NCBI GenBank assembly: GCA_017934185.1
Contig: JAGBJY010000044.1
Location: 1 to 62,539, forward strand
From: Bacteroidales bacterium
GTDB taxonomy: Bacteria; Bacteroidota; Bacteroidia; Bacteroidales; UBA932
Length of the DNA stretch: 62,539 nt
Direction of reading: 5' to 3'
Part shown: piece by piece, positions 1 through 7,382 of the stretch
Position numbering within the stretch: position 1 is the first letter of the stretch
Layout: the number at the start of each line of letters is the position of its first letter
Notes under the pieces: generated by a model
What the model was told of the DNA's origin: nothing
What the model saw: only the letters and a program-made list of their open reading frames with translations
Database searches by the model: none
Made by a program: the position numbers and the translations under genes

Positions 1-68
1 CCATGTCAGTGCTCGCTTATATAGTTGTTGTGGTAAGCACTAATTTAGGTGAAATTTCTGACAATATC

Positions 69-100
69 AAGTCCTGGTAAGGATTTCTTTATCAGGACTT
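69..100. repeat. inverted repeat, terminator-like hairpin
   Basis: AAGTCCTG at 69-76 is perfectly complementary to CAGGACTT at 93-100. An inner TAA/TTA pair can extend the stem. It is followed by only a short T-run, so it is a weak terminator candidate on either strand. Confidence 0.35.
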
Positions 101-151
101 TTGGAATTTAGCAGACAAATTGTCTGCGGAATTTAGGAATACTTTCTTCAT
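92..151 (-). other. candidate 19-codon micro-ORF
   Basis: A short minus-strand frame with ATG at 151 and TGA at 94-92 reads MKKVFLNSADNLSAKFQKS. A -7 box (TACATTTG, 204-197) lies about 45 nt upstream, and a hairpin with 8-bp arms (69-76 and 93-100) overlaps the stop. It could be a small peptide, a leader peptide for a gene beyond the left edge, or chance. No family is recognised. Confidence 0.2.
103..135. repeat. 17-bp palindrome flanked by direct repeats
   Basis: GCAGACAA-A-TTGTCTGC (111-127) is a perfect dyad and is flanked on both sides by the same octamer GGAATTTA (103-110 and 128-135). This could be an operator or a small palindromic insertion with a target duplication. It falls inside the micro-ORF at 92-151. 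Confidence 0.4.
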
Positions 152-196
152 AATAGTAACTATTAAATTGTTGAATACACTCTCTGTTTTCAGCCG

Positions 197-204
197 CAAA
201 TGTA
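197..204 (-). promoter_or_regulatory. -7 box TACATTTG
   Basis: This matches the Bacteroidota TAnnTTTG consensus on the minus strand. It reads away from pepT towards the left edge, so it probably serves the micro-ORF or a gene outside the window. Confidence 0.35.
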
Positions 205-253
205 GTGCGTATTTTTGAAAAAGCAAAGAATTTTTTAAATTTTTAATTACAAT

Positions 254-1480
254 TTAACACTCGCCCGCAAAAAGCGTTATGATGTTGAGTATCACCTCGG
301 AAGCCTTTTCCATGCTCTGGAGCGGCACGTATTCCATTTTTCCGTGGAAATTGAGGCCGCCGGCAAAGATATTGGGACAGGGGAGTCCCTTGAAGGAAAG
401 GTTGGCCCCGTCGGTTCCCCCGCGGATGGGCTGGATCTTAGCTTTTACCCCGGCCATTTCCATGGCTTTAACCGCCTTATCTATAATGTGGTAGTGCGGC
501 TGAACCTGCTCACGCATGTTATAGTACTGGTCCTTGATGACGGCGGTGGCTGTGCCGGCGCCATATTTCAGGTTGATAAAATCTGTAACCTGCTGCATGA
601 GCTGCTTCTTGGCCTCGAACTTGGCACGGTCGTGGTCCCGGATGATGTAGGAAAAATCGGCCTCCTCTACGCTGCCTTTGAAGGCGGTGAGGTGGAAGAA
701 ACCTTCGTAGCCTTCGGTGTATTCCGGGCGCTGCTCAACGGGAAGGAGGGAACCCAGCTCCTGGCCGATGAGGATGGCGTTTTTCATCTTGCCCTTGGCA
801 TTTCCGGGGTGGACGTTGCGGCCCTGGATGTGGATTTTGGCGCTGGCCGCGTTGAAGTTCTCAAACTCCAGTTCGCCAATTTCGCCGCCGTCCATGGTGT
901 AGGCGTAATCGGCCCCGAAGCGGGCGACATCGAATTTTACCACGCCGCGGCCAATTTCTTCGTCGGGGGTGAAGCCTATCTTCACCGGGCCGTGCTTGAA
1001 CTCCGGGTGCTCCACCAGGTACTGGACGGCGTACATGATTTCGGCTACGCCGGCCTTGTCATCGGCCCCCAGGAGGGTGGTGCCGTCGGTGGTGATGAGG
1101 GTCTGGCCCACGTAATGCAGCATTTCGGGGAATTCTTCGGGCTTCAGCTGCAGCCCGGGAACGCCTTTGAGGTCAATAGGGCCGCCGTCGTAGTTCTCGA
1201 TGATTTGCGGCTTCACGTCCTTGCCGGAGGCGTCCGGGGCGGTGTCCACATGGGCGATGAAGCCCACGGCAGGAACCTCTTTGTCCAGGTTGGACGGGAG
1301 GCTGGCCATGACGTACCCGTATTCATCCAGGGTTACCTCTACGCCCAGGGCCTCCAGCTCGGCCTTGAGCATTTTCAGAAGGTCCCACTCTTTGGCGGCC
1401 GAGGGCTGGCTTTCGCTTTCTTCGTTGCTCTGTGTGTCTACGCTCACGTAGCGCAGGAATTTATCTACTACTTTTTCCAT
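254..1480 (-). CDS. pepT: Peptidase T (tripeptide aminopeptidase)
   Basis: M20-family zinc aminopeptidase that removes the N-terminal residue from tripeptides in the cytoplasm. At 408 aa it has the usual PepT length. Visible metal-site motifs are HVDTAPDASG (His77, Asp79), GADDKAG (Asp140) and the DEEIG pair (Glu174/Glu175); a late His sits in NFHGKMEY. Its start codon lies 20 nt inside the end of the upstream OPT transporter gene, so the two are translationally coupled. The pair forms an import-then-hydrolysis unit for small peptides. No clear terminator follows, only AT-rich DNA. Confidence 0.95.
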   Translation of the reverse strand: MEKVVDKFLRYVSVDTQSNEESESQPSAAKEWDLLKMLKAELEALGVEVTLDEYGYVMASLPSNLDKEVPAVGFIAHVDTAPDASGKDVKPQIIENYDGGPIDLKGVPGLQLKPEEFPEMLHYVGQTLITTDGTTLLGADDKAGVAEIMYAVQYLVEHPEFKHGPVKIGFTPDEEIGRGVVKFDVARFGADYAYTMDGGEIGELEFENFNAASAKIHIQGRNVHPGNAKGKMKNAILIGQELGSLLPVEQRPEYTEGYEGFFHLTAFKGSVEEADFSYIIRDHDRAKFEAKKQLMQQVTDFINLKYGAGTATAVIKDQYYNMREQVQPHYHIIDKAVKAMEMAGVKAKIQPIRGGTDGANLSFKGLPCPNIFAGGLNFHGKMEYVPLQSMEKASEVILNIITLFAGEC

Positions 1481-3407
1481 CTTTCATTGAAGCTATAATC
1501 ATGTAAACAATAAGGCCGATGAACGGGACTATGGCCACGGCCTCGCCGTAGGATGCGGCCCAGTCACTGAGGTACAGGTCTACGTTCGCGAACTTGAGGA
1601 TGGCGCTCACCACCCCCATGAGGGCACCGCCGGCAATGAAGCCGGAAGCGATGAGCGTGCCTTTTTCCTGCCGTTTGGCGTTGAGGGAGGCGTCCTTGCT
1701 GCGGGTGCTCACGTACCAGGAAATGGCACCGCCCACCAGCAGGGGGAGGTTAAGGTCGATGGGGATGAACATACCCAGGGCAAAGGGCAGGGCGGGCACT
1801 TTGCAGAAGTTCAGCACCAGGGCAATGGCCGCACCAATTCCATAGAGCAGCCAGGGTGCGCCGCCGCCGGAGAACAGGGGCTGAATCACGGCCGCCATGG
1901 CATTGGCCTGGGGCGCTACCAGGGCGTTTTCGCCGGTGAAGCCGTAAGTCTTGTTCAGCACCAGCATGACCCCGCAGACGGTGAGGGCGCTCACCGCAAT
2001 GCCCAGGAATTTCCAGCCTTCCTGCACCTTGGGCGTAGAGCCAATCCAGTAGCCAATCTTGAGATCTGTGATGAAGGAGCCGGCAACGGAAAGGGCCGTG
2101 CAAACCACACCGCCGATGATGAGTGCCGCCGCCATGCCGGTGTTCCCTTTAAGTCCCACGGCCACAAGGATGAGCGAGGCGATGATGAGGGTCATCAGGG
2201 TCATGCCGCTTACGGGGTTGGAGCCTACGATGGCAATGGCGTTGGCTGCCACGGTAGTGAAAAGGAAGCTGATGACAGCCACAATCACTAGCCCGATGAG
2301 GGCCTGCCAGACGTTGTTTACTACCCCGCCGAAGGCAAAGAAGGCGAAGATGCAAAGAAGGGCAATCACCACCCCGAAGACAACGGTCTTCATGGGCAGG
2401 TCCTCGTCTGTGCGGGGCACTTTTTCGTCCAGGGTGCCGGGTTTACGCTTGAACTCTTTCACGGCCAGCCCGGCGGCACTTTTAATGACGCCGAAGCTCT
2501 TTACAATGCCGATGATGCCGGCCGTGGCAATACCGCCGATGCCGATGTGTCGGGCATAGGTGCGGAAAATCTCCTCCGGCGCCATCGCGCTCACATCGGC
2601 CCCGCCAATGAGGTTCATCAGGGGAATAATCACCAGCCACACCAGGAGGGAGCCGCAGCAGATGATGAAGGAATATTTGAGGCCGATGATGTAGCCAAGA
2701 CCCAGCACAGCGGCACCGGTGTTCATTTTCAGCACCACCTTGGCTTTGTCGGCCACAGCGGCGCCCCAGCCCATGACGGTGGTGGAGATGGTCTCGGCCC
2801 AGGTGCCGAAGGTGGCTACGGCAAAGTCGTACAGGCCGCCGATGAGGCCCGCCCAGACCAGGGTTTTGGCGCTGGAGCCGCCGCTTTCACCGCTCACCAG
2901 CACCTGCGTGGTGGCCGTGGCTTCCGGGAAGGGGTACTTTCCGTGCATTTCCTTCACAAAGTATTTGCGGAAGGGGATGAGGAAAAGGATGCCCAGGACA
3001 CCGCCCAGCAGGGAACTCAGCACCATTTGCCAGAGGTGCACCTCTACGCCCAGGATGTAGATGGCGGGCAGGGTGAAGATGGCGCCGGCCACCACAGCGC
3101 CGCTGCAGCCGCCGATGCTCTGGATAATCACGTTCTGGCTCAGGCCCTGCTTGAGGCCCAGGGCGCCCGTAAGGCCCACCGCCATGATGGCAATGGGGAT
3201 GGCCGCCTCGAACACCTGGCCCACCTTGAGGCCCAGATAGGCGGCGGCCGCGCTGAAAATAATCACCATCACCAGGCCGATGGTTACCGAATACGGGGTG
3301 GCTTCGGCGTATTTCTGTTTGGGGTCCAGGATGGGCTGATACACCTCTCCCGGCTTGAGCTCCCGGCTTGCGTTTTCCGGCAGCATAATCTGTTTCTTTT
3401 CTTCCAT
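1461..3407 (-). CDS. OPT-family oligopeptide transporter
   Basis: Polytopic inner-membrane carrier of 648 aa with about 14-16 hydrophobic segments, of the bacterial OPT type that couples oligopeptide uptake to protons. The start at MEEKKQIML is preferred over an upstream in-frame ATG. A -7 box (TATATTTG, 3420-3413) sits 5 nt before it, and the longer start would overlap the neighbouring gene. The stop overlaps the pepT start by 20 nt. Exact substrate is not shown by the sequence; some OPT members carry metal chelates instead. Confidence 0.9.
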   Translation of the reverse strand: MEEKKQIMLPENASRELKPGEVYQPILDPKQKYAEATPYSVTIGLVMVIIFSAAAAYLGLKVGQVFEAAIPIAIMAVGLTGALGLKQGLSQNVIIQSIGGCSGAVVAGAIFTLPAIYILGVEVHLWQMVLSSLLGGVLGILFLIPFRKYFVKEMHGKYPFPEATATTQVLVSGESGGSSAKTLVWAGLIGGLYDFAVATFGTWAETISTTVMGWGAAVADKAKVVLKMNTGAAVLGLGYIIGLKYSFIICCGSLLVWLVIIPLMNLIGGADVSAMAPEEIFRTYARHIGIGGIATAGIIGIVKSFGVIKSAAGLAVKEFKRKPGTLDEKVPRTDEDLPMKTVVFGVVIALLCIFAFFAFGGVVNNVWQALIGLVIVAVISFLFTTVAANAIAIVGSNPVSGMTLMTLIIASLILVAVGLKGNTGMAAALIIGGVVCTALSVAGSFITDLKIGYWIGSTPKVQEGWKFLGIAVSALTVCGVMLVLNKTYGFTGENALVAPQANAMAAVIQPLFSGGGAPWLLYGIGAAIALVLNFCKVPALPFALGMFIPIDLNLPLLVGGAISWYVSTRSKDASLNAKRQEKGTLIASGFIAGGALMGVVSAILKFANVDLYLSDWAASYGEAVAIVPFIGLIVYMIIASMKDGKSSR

Positions 3408-3412
3408 AACTA

Positions 3413-3420
3413 CAAATATA
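3413..3420 (-). promoter_or_regulatory. -7 box TATATTTG for the OPT-pepT unit
   Basis: A perfect TAnnTTTG match begins right after the acyltransferase stop codon (3424-3422). Only 5 nt separate TTTG from the ATG at 3407, which predicts a leaderless mRNA. Confidence 0.7.
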
Positions 3421-3421
3421 G

Positions 3422-4525
3422 TTATTTTTTGATACCCAGAGCGCACCAGCGGACAAAGGGGATGCGCCTGAGCAGTTCATACAGCAGCGGGGAGAGGGTG
3501 AATACGGCCAGCGTGAGGAGGAGGTACATGGCAGCGGGCGGCAGCTGCGTGTACACTTTCATCATGTAGCCAAGGCTTGCGATGACCAGATAATGAACGA
3601 TATAGATGCCGTAGCTGCTACGCGTCATGTAGCCGGCCACCTTTCCCGTTCGGTTGAACTTGGCTTGGAACCAGCCCATCATGGCAAGGCACATGAGGTA
3701 GCCGTAAATGCAGTTGAGCGGGCTGCCAAGGTACTGCGGCGAAGTGTTGTCCTGCCCGAAAGTGGTGCCGATGAGAACCCCGCCGCTGATTAGGGCGCAG
3801 GCCATGAGCGGAGCCCAGGCATCGGCCAGCTTCTTTTGCACCTCGTCGTGGGAGAATACAAAGTAGCCAAGGAGGAAGGGAATCAGGTAGAACAGCGGTT
3901 TGTAGAGGTTGTACAGGCCGTCGGCCGATTCCGGTCTGGGGTCCCTGATGAGCGTTTGCTCTCCGGCCCAGAACAGTACGCCTAATAGGATGAGCCAGAC
4001 GATGTTAAGCTGGCTGCAGGCCGTCCAGAGTTTGTCTTTTTTGTCCAGCGCCCGGACGGCAAGCAGCACCAGGCAAAGCACCCACAGCAGCTGGATAAAC
4101 CACAGCGGGCCGATGCCGCTGAGGGACCACGCAAAGTATTTCACTACGTCCGGAACGCCCTCCGGCAGCATGGTAGTGCCGCTCACATAGGAAGATACGG
4201 CCGTGTTGAAATACCCCGTCATCCACTGGAAAACAAACAGGCCGATGGTTCCCGGCACCAGCAGTTTCCGCGTGCGGGCCTTCAGCCACTCCCCGGCCGA
4301 ATGCTTTTCCAGCGCATAGCGGGCGCTGATGCCGGAGAGAAGGAACAGCAGCGGCATGAACCAGGGATAGAGGAAGTACATCACCACGTCCTGGTACTGT
4401 GGCCCGTCTCCGACGCCGCCGATGCCCCCGAACACGCCCTTATTATTGTAGAAGTAGAAAACGTGGTACAGCAGTACCAGCAGCACGGTTACCCAGCGCA
4501 GATTGTCCATCCAATGCTTTCTCAT
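3422..4525 (-). CDS. Acyltransferase 3 family membrane protein
   Basis: 367 aa with about ten transmembrane segments and the N-terminal acyltransferase-3 signature: Asp-Asn-Leu-Arg-Trp followed by the conserved membrane His in LLYHVFYF. Such proteins transfer acyl groups to sugars or polymers across the inner membrane (OafA/MdoC-like); the acceptor here is unknown. Its ATG overlaps the stop of the AbrB-like gene (ATGA), so the two are coupled. The 3' end abuts the OPT promoter. Confidence 0.85.
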   Translation of the reverse strand: MRKHWMDNLRWVTVLLVLLYHVFYFYNNKGVFGGIGGVGDGPQYQDVVMYFLYPWFMPLLFLLSGISARYALEKHSAGEWLKARTRKLLVPGTIGLFVFQWMTGYFNTAVSSYVSGTTMLPEGVPDVVKYFAWSLSGIGPLWFIQLLWVLCLVLLAVRALDKKDKLWTACSQLNIVWLILLGVLFWAGEQTLIRDPRPESADGLYNLYKPLFYLIPFLLGYFVFSHDEVQKKLADAWAPLMACALISGGVLIGTTFGQDNTSPQYLGSPLNCIYGYLMCLAMMGWFQAKFNRTGKVAGYMTRSSYGIYIVHYLVIASLGYMMKVYTQLPPAAMYLLLTLAVFTLSPLLYELLRRIPFVRWCALGIKK

Positions 4526-4731
4526 CCCTGCAGGCCCTCCATCACCTGGTCTATGGCCGTTTGGAAGATTTCCGTCTTGAGGAGCGCCATGCCTTTCTGG
4601 TCTCCCAGAAGCAGCAGGGCGTCACCGGGCTGGATGTTGTACACTTTGCGGGCATCTTTGGGAATCACAATCTGGCCCTTGTCGCCCACCTTCACCACAC
4701 CGAAGATGTATTTGCCGTCTTTTTCTTGCAT
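4522..4731 (-). CDS. AbrB/MazE-like DNA-binding protein
   Basis: A 69-aa protein with a swapped-hairpin AbrB domain. The core VVKVGDKGQIVIPKDARKVYNI is followed by GDALLLLGDQKGMALLK. These dimeric DNA binders act as transition-state regulators or antitoxins. No toxin gene is adjacent; instead it is translationally coupled to the acyltransferase (4-nt overlap), so it is more likely a local autoregulator. Start supported by a -7 box 26 nt upstream. Confidence 0.85.
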   Translation of the reverse strand: MQEKDGKYIFGVVKVGDKGQIVIPKDARKVYNIQPGDALLLLGDQKGMALLKTEIFQTAIDQVMEGLQG

Positions 4732-4757
4732 TTATGAGAAAAGTTAGAATTTTCCCA

Positions 4758-4765
4758 CAAATATA
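4758..4765 (-). promoter_or_regulatory. -7 box TATATTTG for the AbrB-acyltransferase unit
   Basis: Perfect TAnnTTTG on the minus strand, 26 nt before the ATG at 4731. Confidence 0.65.
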
Positions 4766-4799
4766 ACCTTTTTCTTGATAATGCAAACTTTTATATCAC

Positions 4800-4936
4800 C
4801 GGCCGCCGATACAACTATACGCTACCTATTGGCGTTTTTCTGCATCGGCGGCAGGGAAATCGGCCCAAAACGGCAAAAACGCTGCCGCCGATCCCCAAAA
4901 GCGCCATTCTGTGCGTTGTGGCTGTATCGGCGGCCG
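4800..4936. repeat. nested inverted repeats
   Basis: Outer arms CGGCCGCCGATACA (4800-4813) and TGTATCGGCGGCCG (4923-4936) are perfect 14-bp complements. Inside them ATCGGCGGCAG (4844-4854) pairs with CTGCCGCCGAT (4882-4892). Together they can fold about 137 nt into a two-tier hairpin. The GTATCG motif recurs in the hairpin at 5353-5393. Confidence 0.7.
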
Positions 4937-5073
4937 ATCCGGCAACTACGGTGCAGGCAAAGTGTGCACTACTTTTGGCCCAGCGCTACAAAGACGGCTT
5001 CCTGGCCCCCGCCTGTATGCAGAACGGAAGAAAGATTGTGGTCGATGTGGACCGCGCAATGGAATTGTTTTAA
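4921..5073 (+). pseudogene. Relic of a small HTH/excisionase-like gene
   Basis: An open frame without a credible start ends in YKDGFLAPACMQNGRK followed by IVVDVDRAMELF and TAA. This shape resembles the C-terminus of small helix-turn-helix/excisionase-like proteins (turn, wing with GRK, acidic tail). Its 5' end dissolves into the inverted repeats at 4800-4936. It lies 11 nt before the next relic, as in an old operon of a mobile element. Assignment is weak. Confidence 0.3.
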
Positions 5074-5084
5074 CAACTACCAGA

Positions 5085-5514
5085 ATGGAAACAACTGATA
5101 CCATCAATCCTGTTGAGGCTATCAAAGCGGAAGTAGAGAAGGCCATGCGGGCACCCGACAAGCTCGGCCTTCTCTCCGTCCGCAGCGCAAATGCCTGGAT
5201 AGAAGAATCCCAGAATACGCCTATGCCGAAGAAATACTGCCACGGCCTCATTGTGGAGGGCGAGAACATTGTCCTCTTCGCCCGCTCCAATGCCGCATTA
5301 AAAAGGCCGGCAAACTCGGCATCACCGCCGAATCCTTCAAGACCTCAAACTATGTCGGCTGTATCGCCTGTGTCGCCCCCGATACAGCCGACACATCGAA
5401 CTGTTTGACATCAGCAACACTACGCCGATAGCCGTTCCCAAAGACTTCTGGGCCATGTCCTACCGGCACTGGAAGTTCACAACGCCGGAGTTCAGGGACG
5501 ACCATAAACAATAA
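5085..5514 (+). pseudogene. Decayed gene, possibly a RecA-like AAA ATPase of a mobile element
   Basis: The first frame starts METTDTINPVEAIKAE and runs to GENIVLFARSNA. The reading then continues in a second frame from 5297 (IKKAGKLGITAESFKTSNYV) and in a third from about 5380 (HIELFDISNTTPIAVPKDFW) to TAA at 5512-5514. The phrase EGENIVLFARSN resembles the segment just before Walker A in RecA-like ATPases of Bacteroidota conjugative elements and phages, but the P-loop itself is missing. A perfect hairpin (5353-5393) sits at the second frame change. Coding relic is clear; family is inference. Confidence 0.4.
5353..5393. repeat. 14-bp inverted repeat inside the relic gene
   Basis: TGTCGGCTGTATCG (5353-5366) and CGATACAGCCGACA (5380-5393) are perfect complements around a 13-nt loop. 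The arm shares CTGTATCG with the outer arm at 4922-4929, suggesting one repeat family. It coincides with a frame change in the relic. Confidence 0.65.
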
Positions 5515-5761
5515 AAAAGCCCCGCTTGAGCTACATAAACCGCCTTGGTGGAACCAGGGCCTTCGCTCCCGAGTAGGACTTTTTCTGATGCAAATATGGG
5601 AACTTTTTCCGGATTCTGCAAATAATAGGAGAATAATCGTACAATTCTTCGTAAAGGGAAGATAAATCAAGAAGCCATCCGAAAAACGCACCGAGCAAAG
5701 ATCAGTGCCATACGCCAGATGGGGCGTGAAATGGCTTCATACTAAAACAGGAGGCCAATTG
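5515..5761. other. Intergenic stretch with no confident gene
   Basis: No plausible protein gene. On the minus strand a near-consensus -7 box (CATATTTG, about 5602-5595) is followed by about 75 nt of structured-looking sequence and a short AAGC-GGG-GCTT hairpin with a T-run near 5515-5527. This is a weak small-RNA candidate. Confidence 0.2.
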
Positions 5762-7267
5762 TCAATTCAGTCTCACCATGGTCGTTACCACCATTCCGGC
5801 GTTGTTCTCGTGGCCGACAGTGGTTTTTACAATGCCCTTGTCGGCCCCTGTTACTGAGGTATAGAAGTTCAATTCGGTACCGTCTGAAAGGGAGGCCATA
5901 TACTGAAGAGTCATCGAAGCGGCTTCGAAACGGACAAGCCTCAGACTTCCCGGAACGATATTCCTCTGATACTGCGCGGCGCTGCTCCAATCCAGCGTAA
6001 CATATTCTGCGGCATCCTTCGACAAGTCACATTCCCAGTAACCATTGGTACCGTCGGCCGCATAGCCAACGCCGTCCACATACTCGGCCTCCTGCCCCGG
6101 ATAATGCTCCGGAAGGGTGCGGGAGCTTACTTTCGCTGCCTTGGGGTCGAAGGTGATGATGGTGTTGCCGTCCCAACAGCTGAGGGTTTCGGTACCGGAG
6201 ACATACGCACCGCTGACGCCTCCACCTGCTTTTAAGAATCCGAATCCATCATAAGAACAGATGGGGTTCCCTTTCTTGACAGAGCCTGAGGAAGTGTCCA
6301 GATGATAGACATCCGTATGGGGCACGCTGTTGTCGTATTGATCTTTCTTATAGCAGCTTACCGCCACATAGAGTTTTCCCGCCACGGATATCAGGGTTTC
6401 AACCGTTCCGTCCTCGGTAATGGCGGGATCCGGGAGGAGCTGCGGCTTGAAGCCGGGGGCTGCCAGTATTCCGTTGGAAAAACCGCCTGAACTGTAACTC
6501 AGGGAGGCTCCAAGCCACTCTTCGGCAGGGAGGATGTAATTGCATTGGATATTGTCGCCCAGCAGATTCACGGCGTCCAGGGTGCTCCCGTTATCCTGCA
6601 GGCGGAAAAGCGTAGAACCGCCTCCGTCGTTAGGATCCCAGCCCCATTTCTTGACAAACAGGTCCTTTCCCAATTGGTGGAACCAGCCGTTCAGGAACTT
6701 AGGCTGTTTGAAACCGTCGTCCATTCCGTCGGGAGCACCGGCCTCGACAGTCCATTCAAACAAGGCGCCGTCGCTCTTGCGGATGAGGTAATGGGCACCG
6801 TGCCGGTCGCGGTGGGCGTTGTTGAAATCGTTAAGAATGGTGCTGAGGGCGTTCCTCCCCGGACCGTGCGGCAGCGAGCAATTCTCCCAGCCTTCCGCAA
6901 CGTCGTAATAGCAGTTGGCAAGCCACAGCCATCCCTCTCCCACTGGAAAAACGAACCCGGGGGAGATGATAAGGTTGGCCTTGATGGTTTCCGCCACCTC
7001 ACTATTGGCCCCTTCCACATCCACATTGTAGGTCACTTGTACCATCGACCCGTCGGCCGAAACGGTATATAACGCATTGGGCCCTACGGAAACATCGCCC
7101 TCCGCTTTTGTTGCTGCACCGCCTTTGGCGAGAGCCAGCATTTTCGCCCCGGAGATATTGGCTTTGCGGAAAGTGACTTTAGCATTTGATCCGCCGTCGT
7201 CATCTTTGTTGCATGATAACAGGATAAGGGCCGATAAGGCCAGCATGGTAAAAAGAATCTTTTTCAT
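5762..7267 (-). CDS. Secreted lipoprotein of unknown function
   Basis: 501 aa. The signal peptide MKKILFTMLALSALILLSC ends in a lipobox, and the cysteine is followed by NKDDD, so it is probably a surface or periplasmic lipoprotein. The rest is beta-rich with many Trp, Gly and Asn and no family I recognise. The start is fixed by the signal peptide and by a -7 box 16 nt upstream. It is transcribed divergently from a beta-propeller sensor kinase, so it may be a regulated target or an accessory sensor; that link is inference. Confidence 0.8.
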   Translation of the reverse strand: MKKILFTMLALSALILLSCNKDDDGGSNAKVTFRKANISGAKMLALAKGGAATKAEGDVSVGPNALYTVSADGSMVQVTYNVDVEGANSEVAETIKANLIISPGFVFPVGEGWLWLANCYYDVAEGWENCSLPHGPGRNALSTILNDFNNAHRDRHGAHYLIRKSDGALFEWTVEAGAPDGMDDGFKQPKFLNGWFHQLGKDLFVKKWGWDPNDGGGSTLFRLQDNGSTLDAVNLLGDNIQCNYILPAEEWLGASLSYSSGGFSNGILAAPGFKPQLLPDPAITEDGTVETLISVAGKLYVAVSCYKKDQYDNSVPHTDVYHLDTSSGSVKKGNPICSYDGFGFLKAGGGVSGAYVSGTETLSCWDGNTIITFDPKAAKVSSRTLPEHYPGQEAEYVDGVGYAADGTNGYWECDLSKDAAEYVTLDWSSAAQYQRNIVPGSLRLVRFEAASMTLQYMASLSDGTELNFYTSVTGADKGIVKTTVGHENNAGMVVTTMVRLN

Positions 7268-7282
7268 AAGCAATGTTTTCTG

Positions 7283-7290
7283 CAAAGATA
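7283..7290 (-). promoter_or_regulatory. -7 box TATCTTTG for the lipoprotein gene
   Basis: Perfect TAnnTTTG on the minus strand, 16 nt before the ATG at 7267. It is divergent from the kinase promoter about 77 nt away. Confidence 0.7.
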
Positions 7291-7366
7291 CCCCATGTCG
7301 CACTTTTTCCTGTGGCGGATTCCACCACAAGGGATTGATTTGCAAGGATATTTCCGAAGGAATTGA

Positions 7367-7374
7367 TACCTTTG
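7367..7374 (+). promoter_or_regulatory. -7 box TACCTTTG for the sensor kinase
   Basis: Perfect TAnnTTTG, 8 nt before the chosen ATG at 7383. It rules out the longer in-frame starts upstream. Confidence 0.75.
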
Positions 7375-7382
7375 CAGGAGTG

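Noticed and set aside
3-80. Plus-strand tail ending STNLGEISDNIKSW at a TAA
   Set aside because: It could be the C-terminus of a gene entering from the left, but 25 codons with no motif are not enough to call a partial gene.
4522-4731. Type II toxin-antitoxin module
   Set aside because: The AbrB-like protein resembles antitoxins, but the coupled gene is an acyltransferase and no toxin is adjacent.
5350-5691. Minus-strand frame across the relic region
   Set aside because: It crosses the hairpin and relic gene in antisense, and has no start context and no domain.
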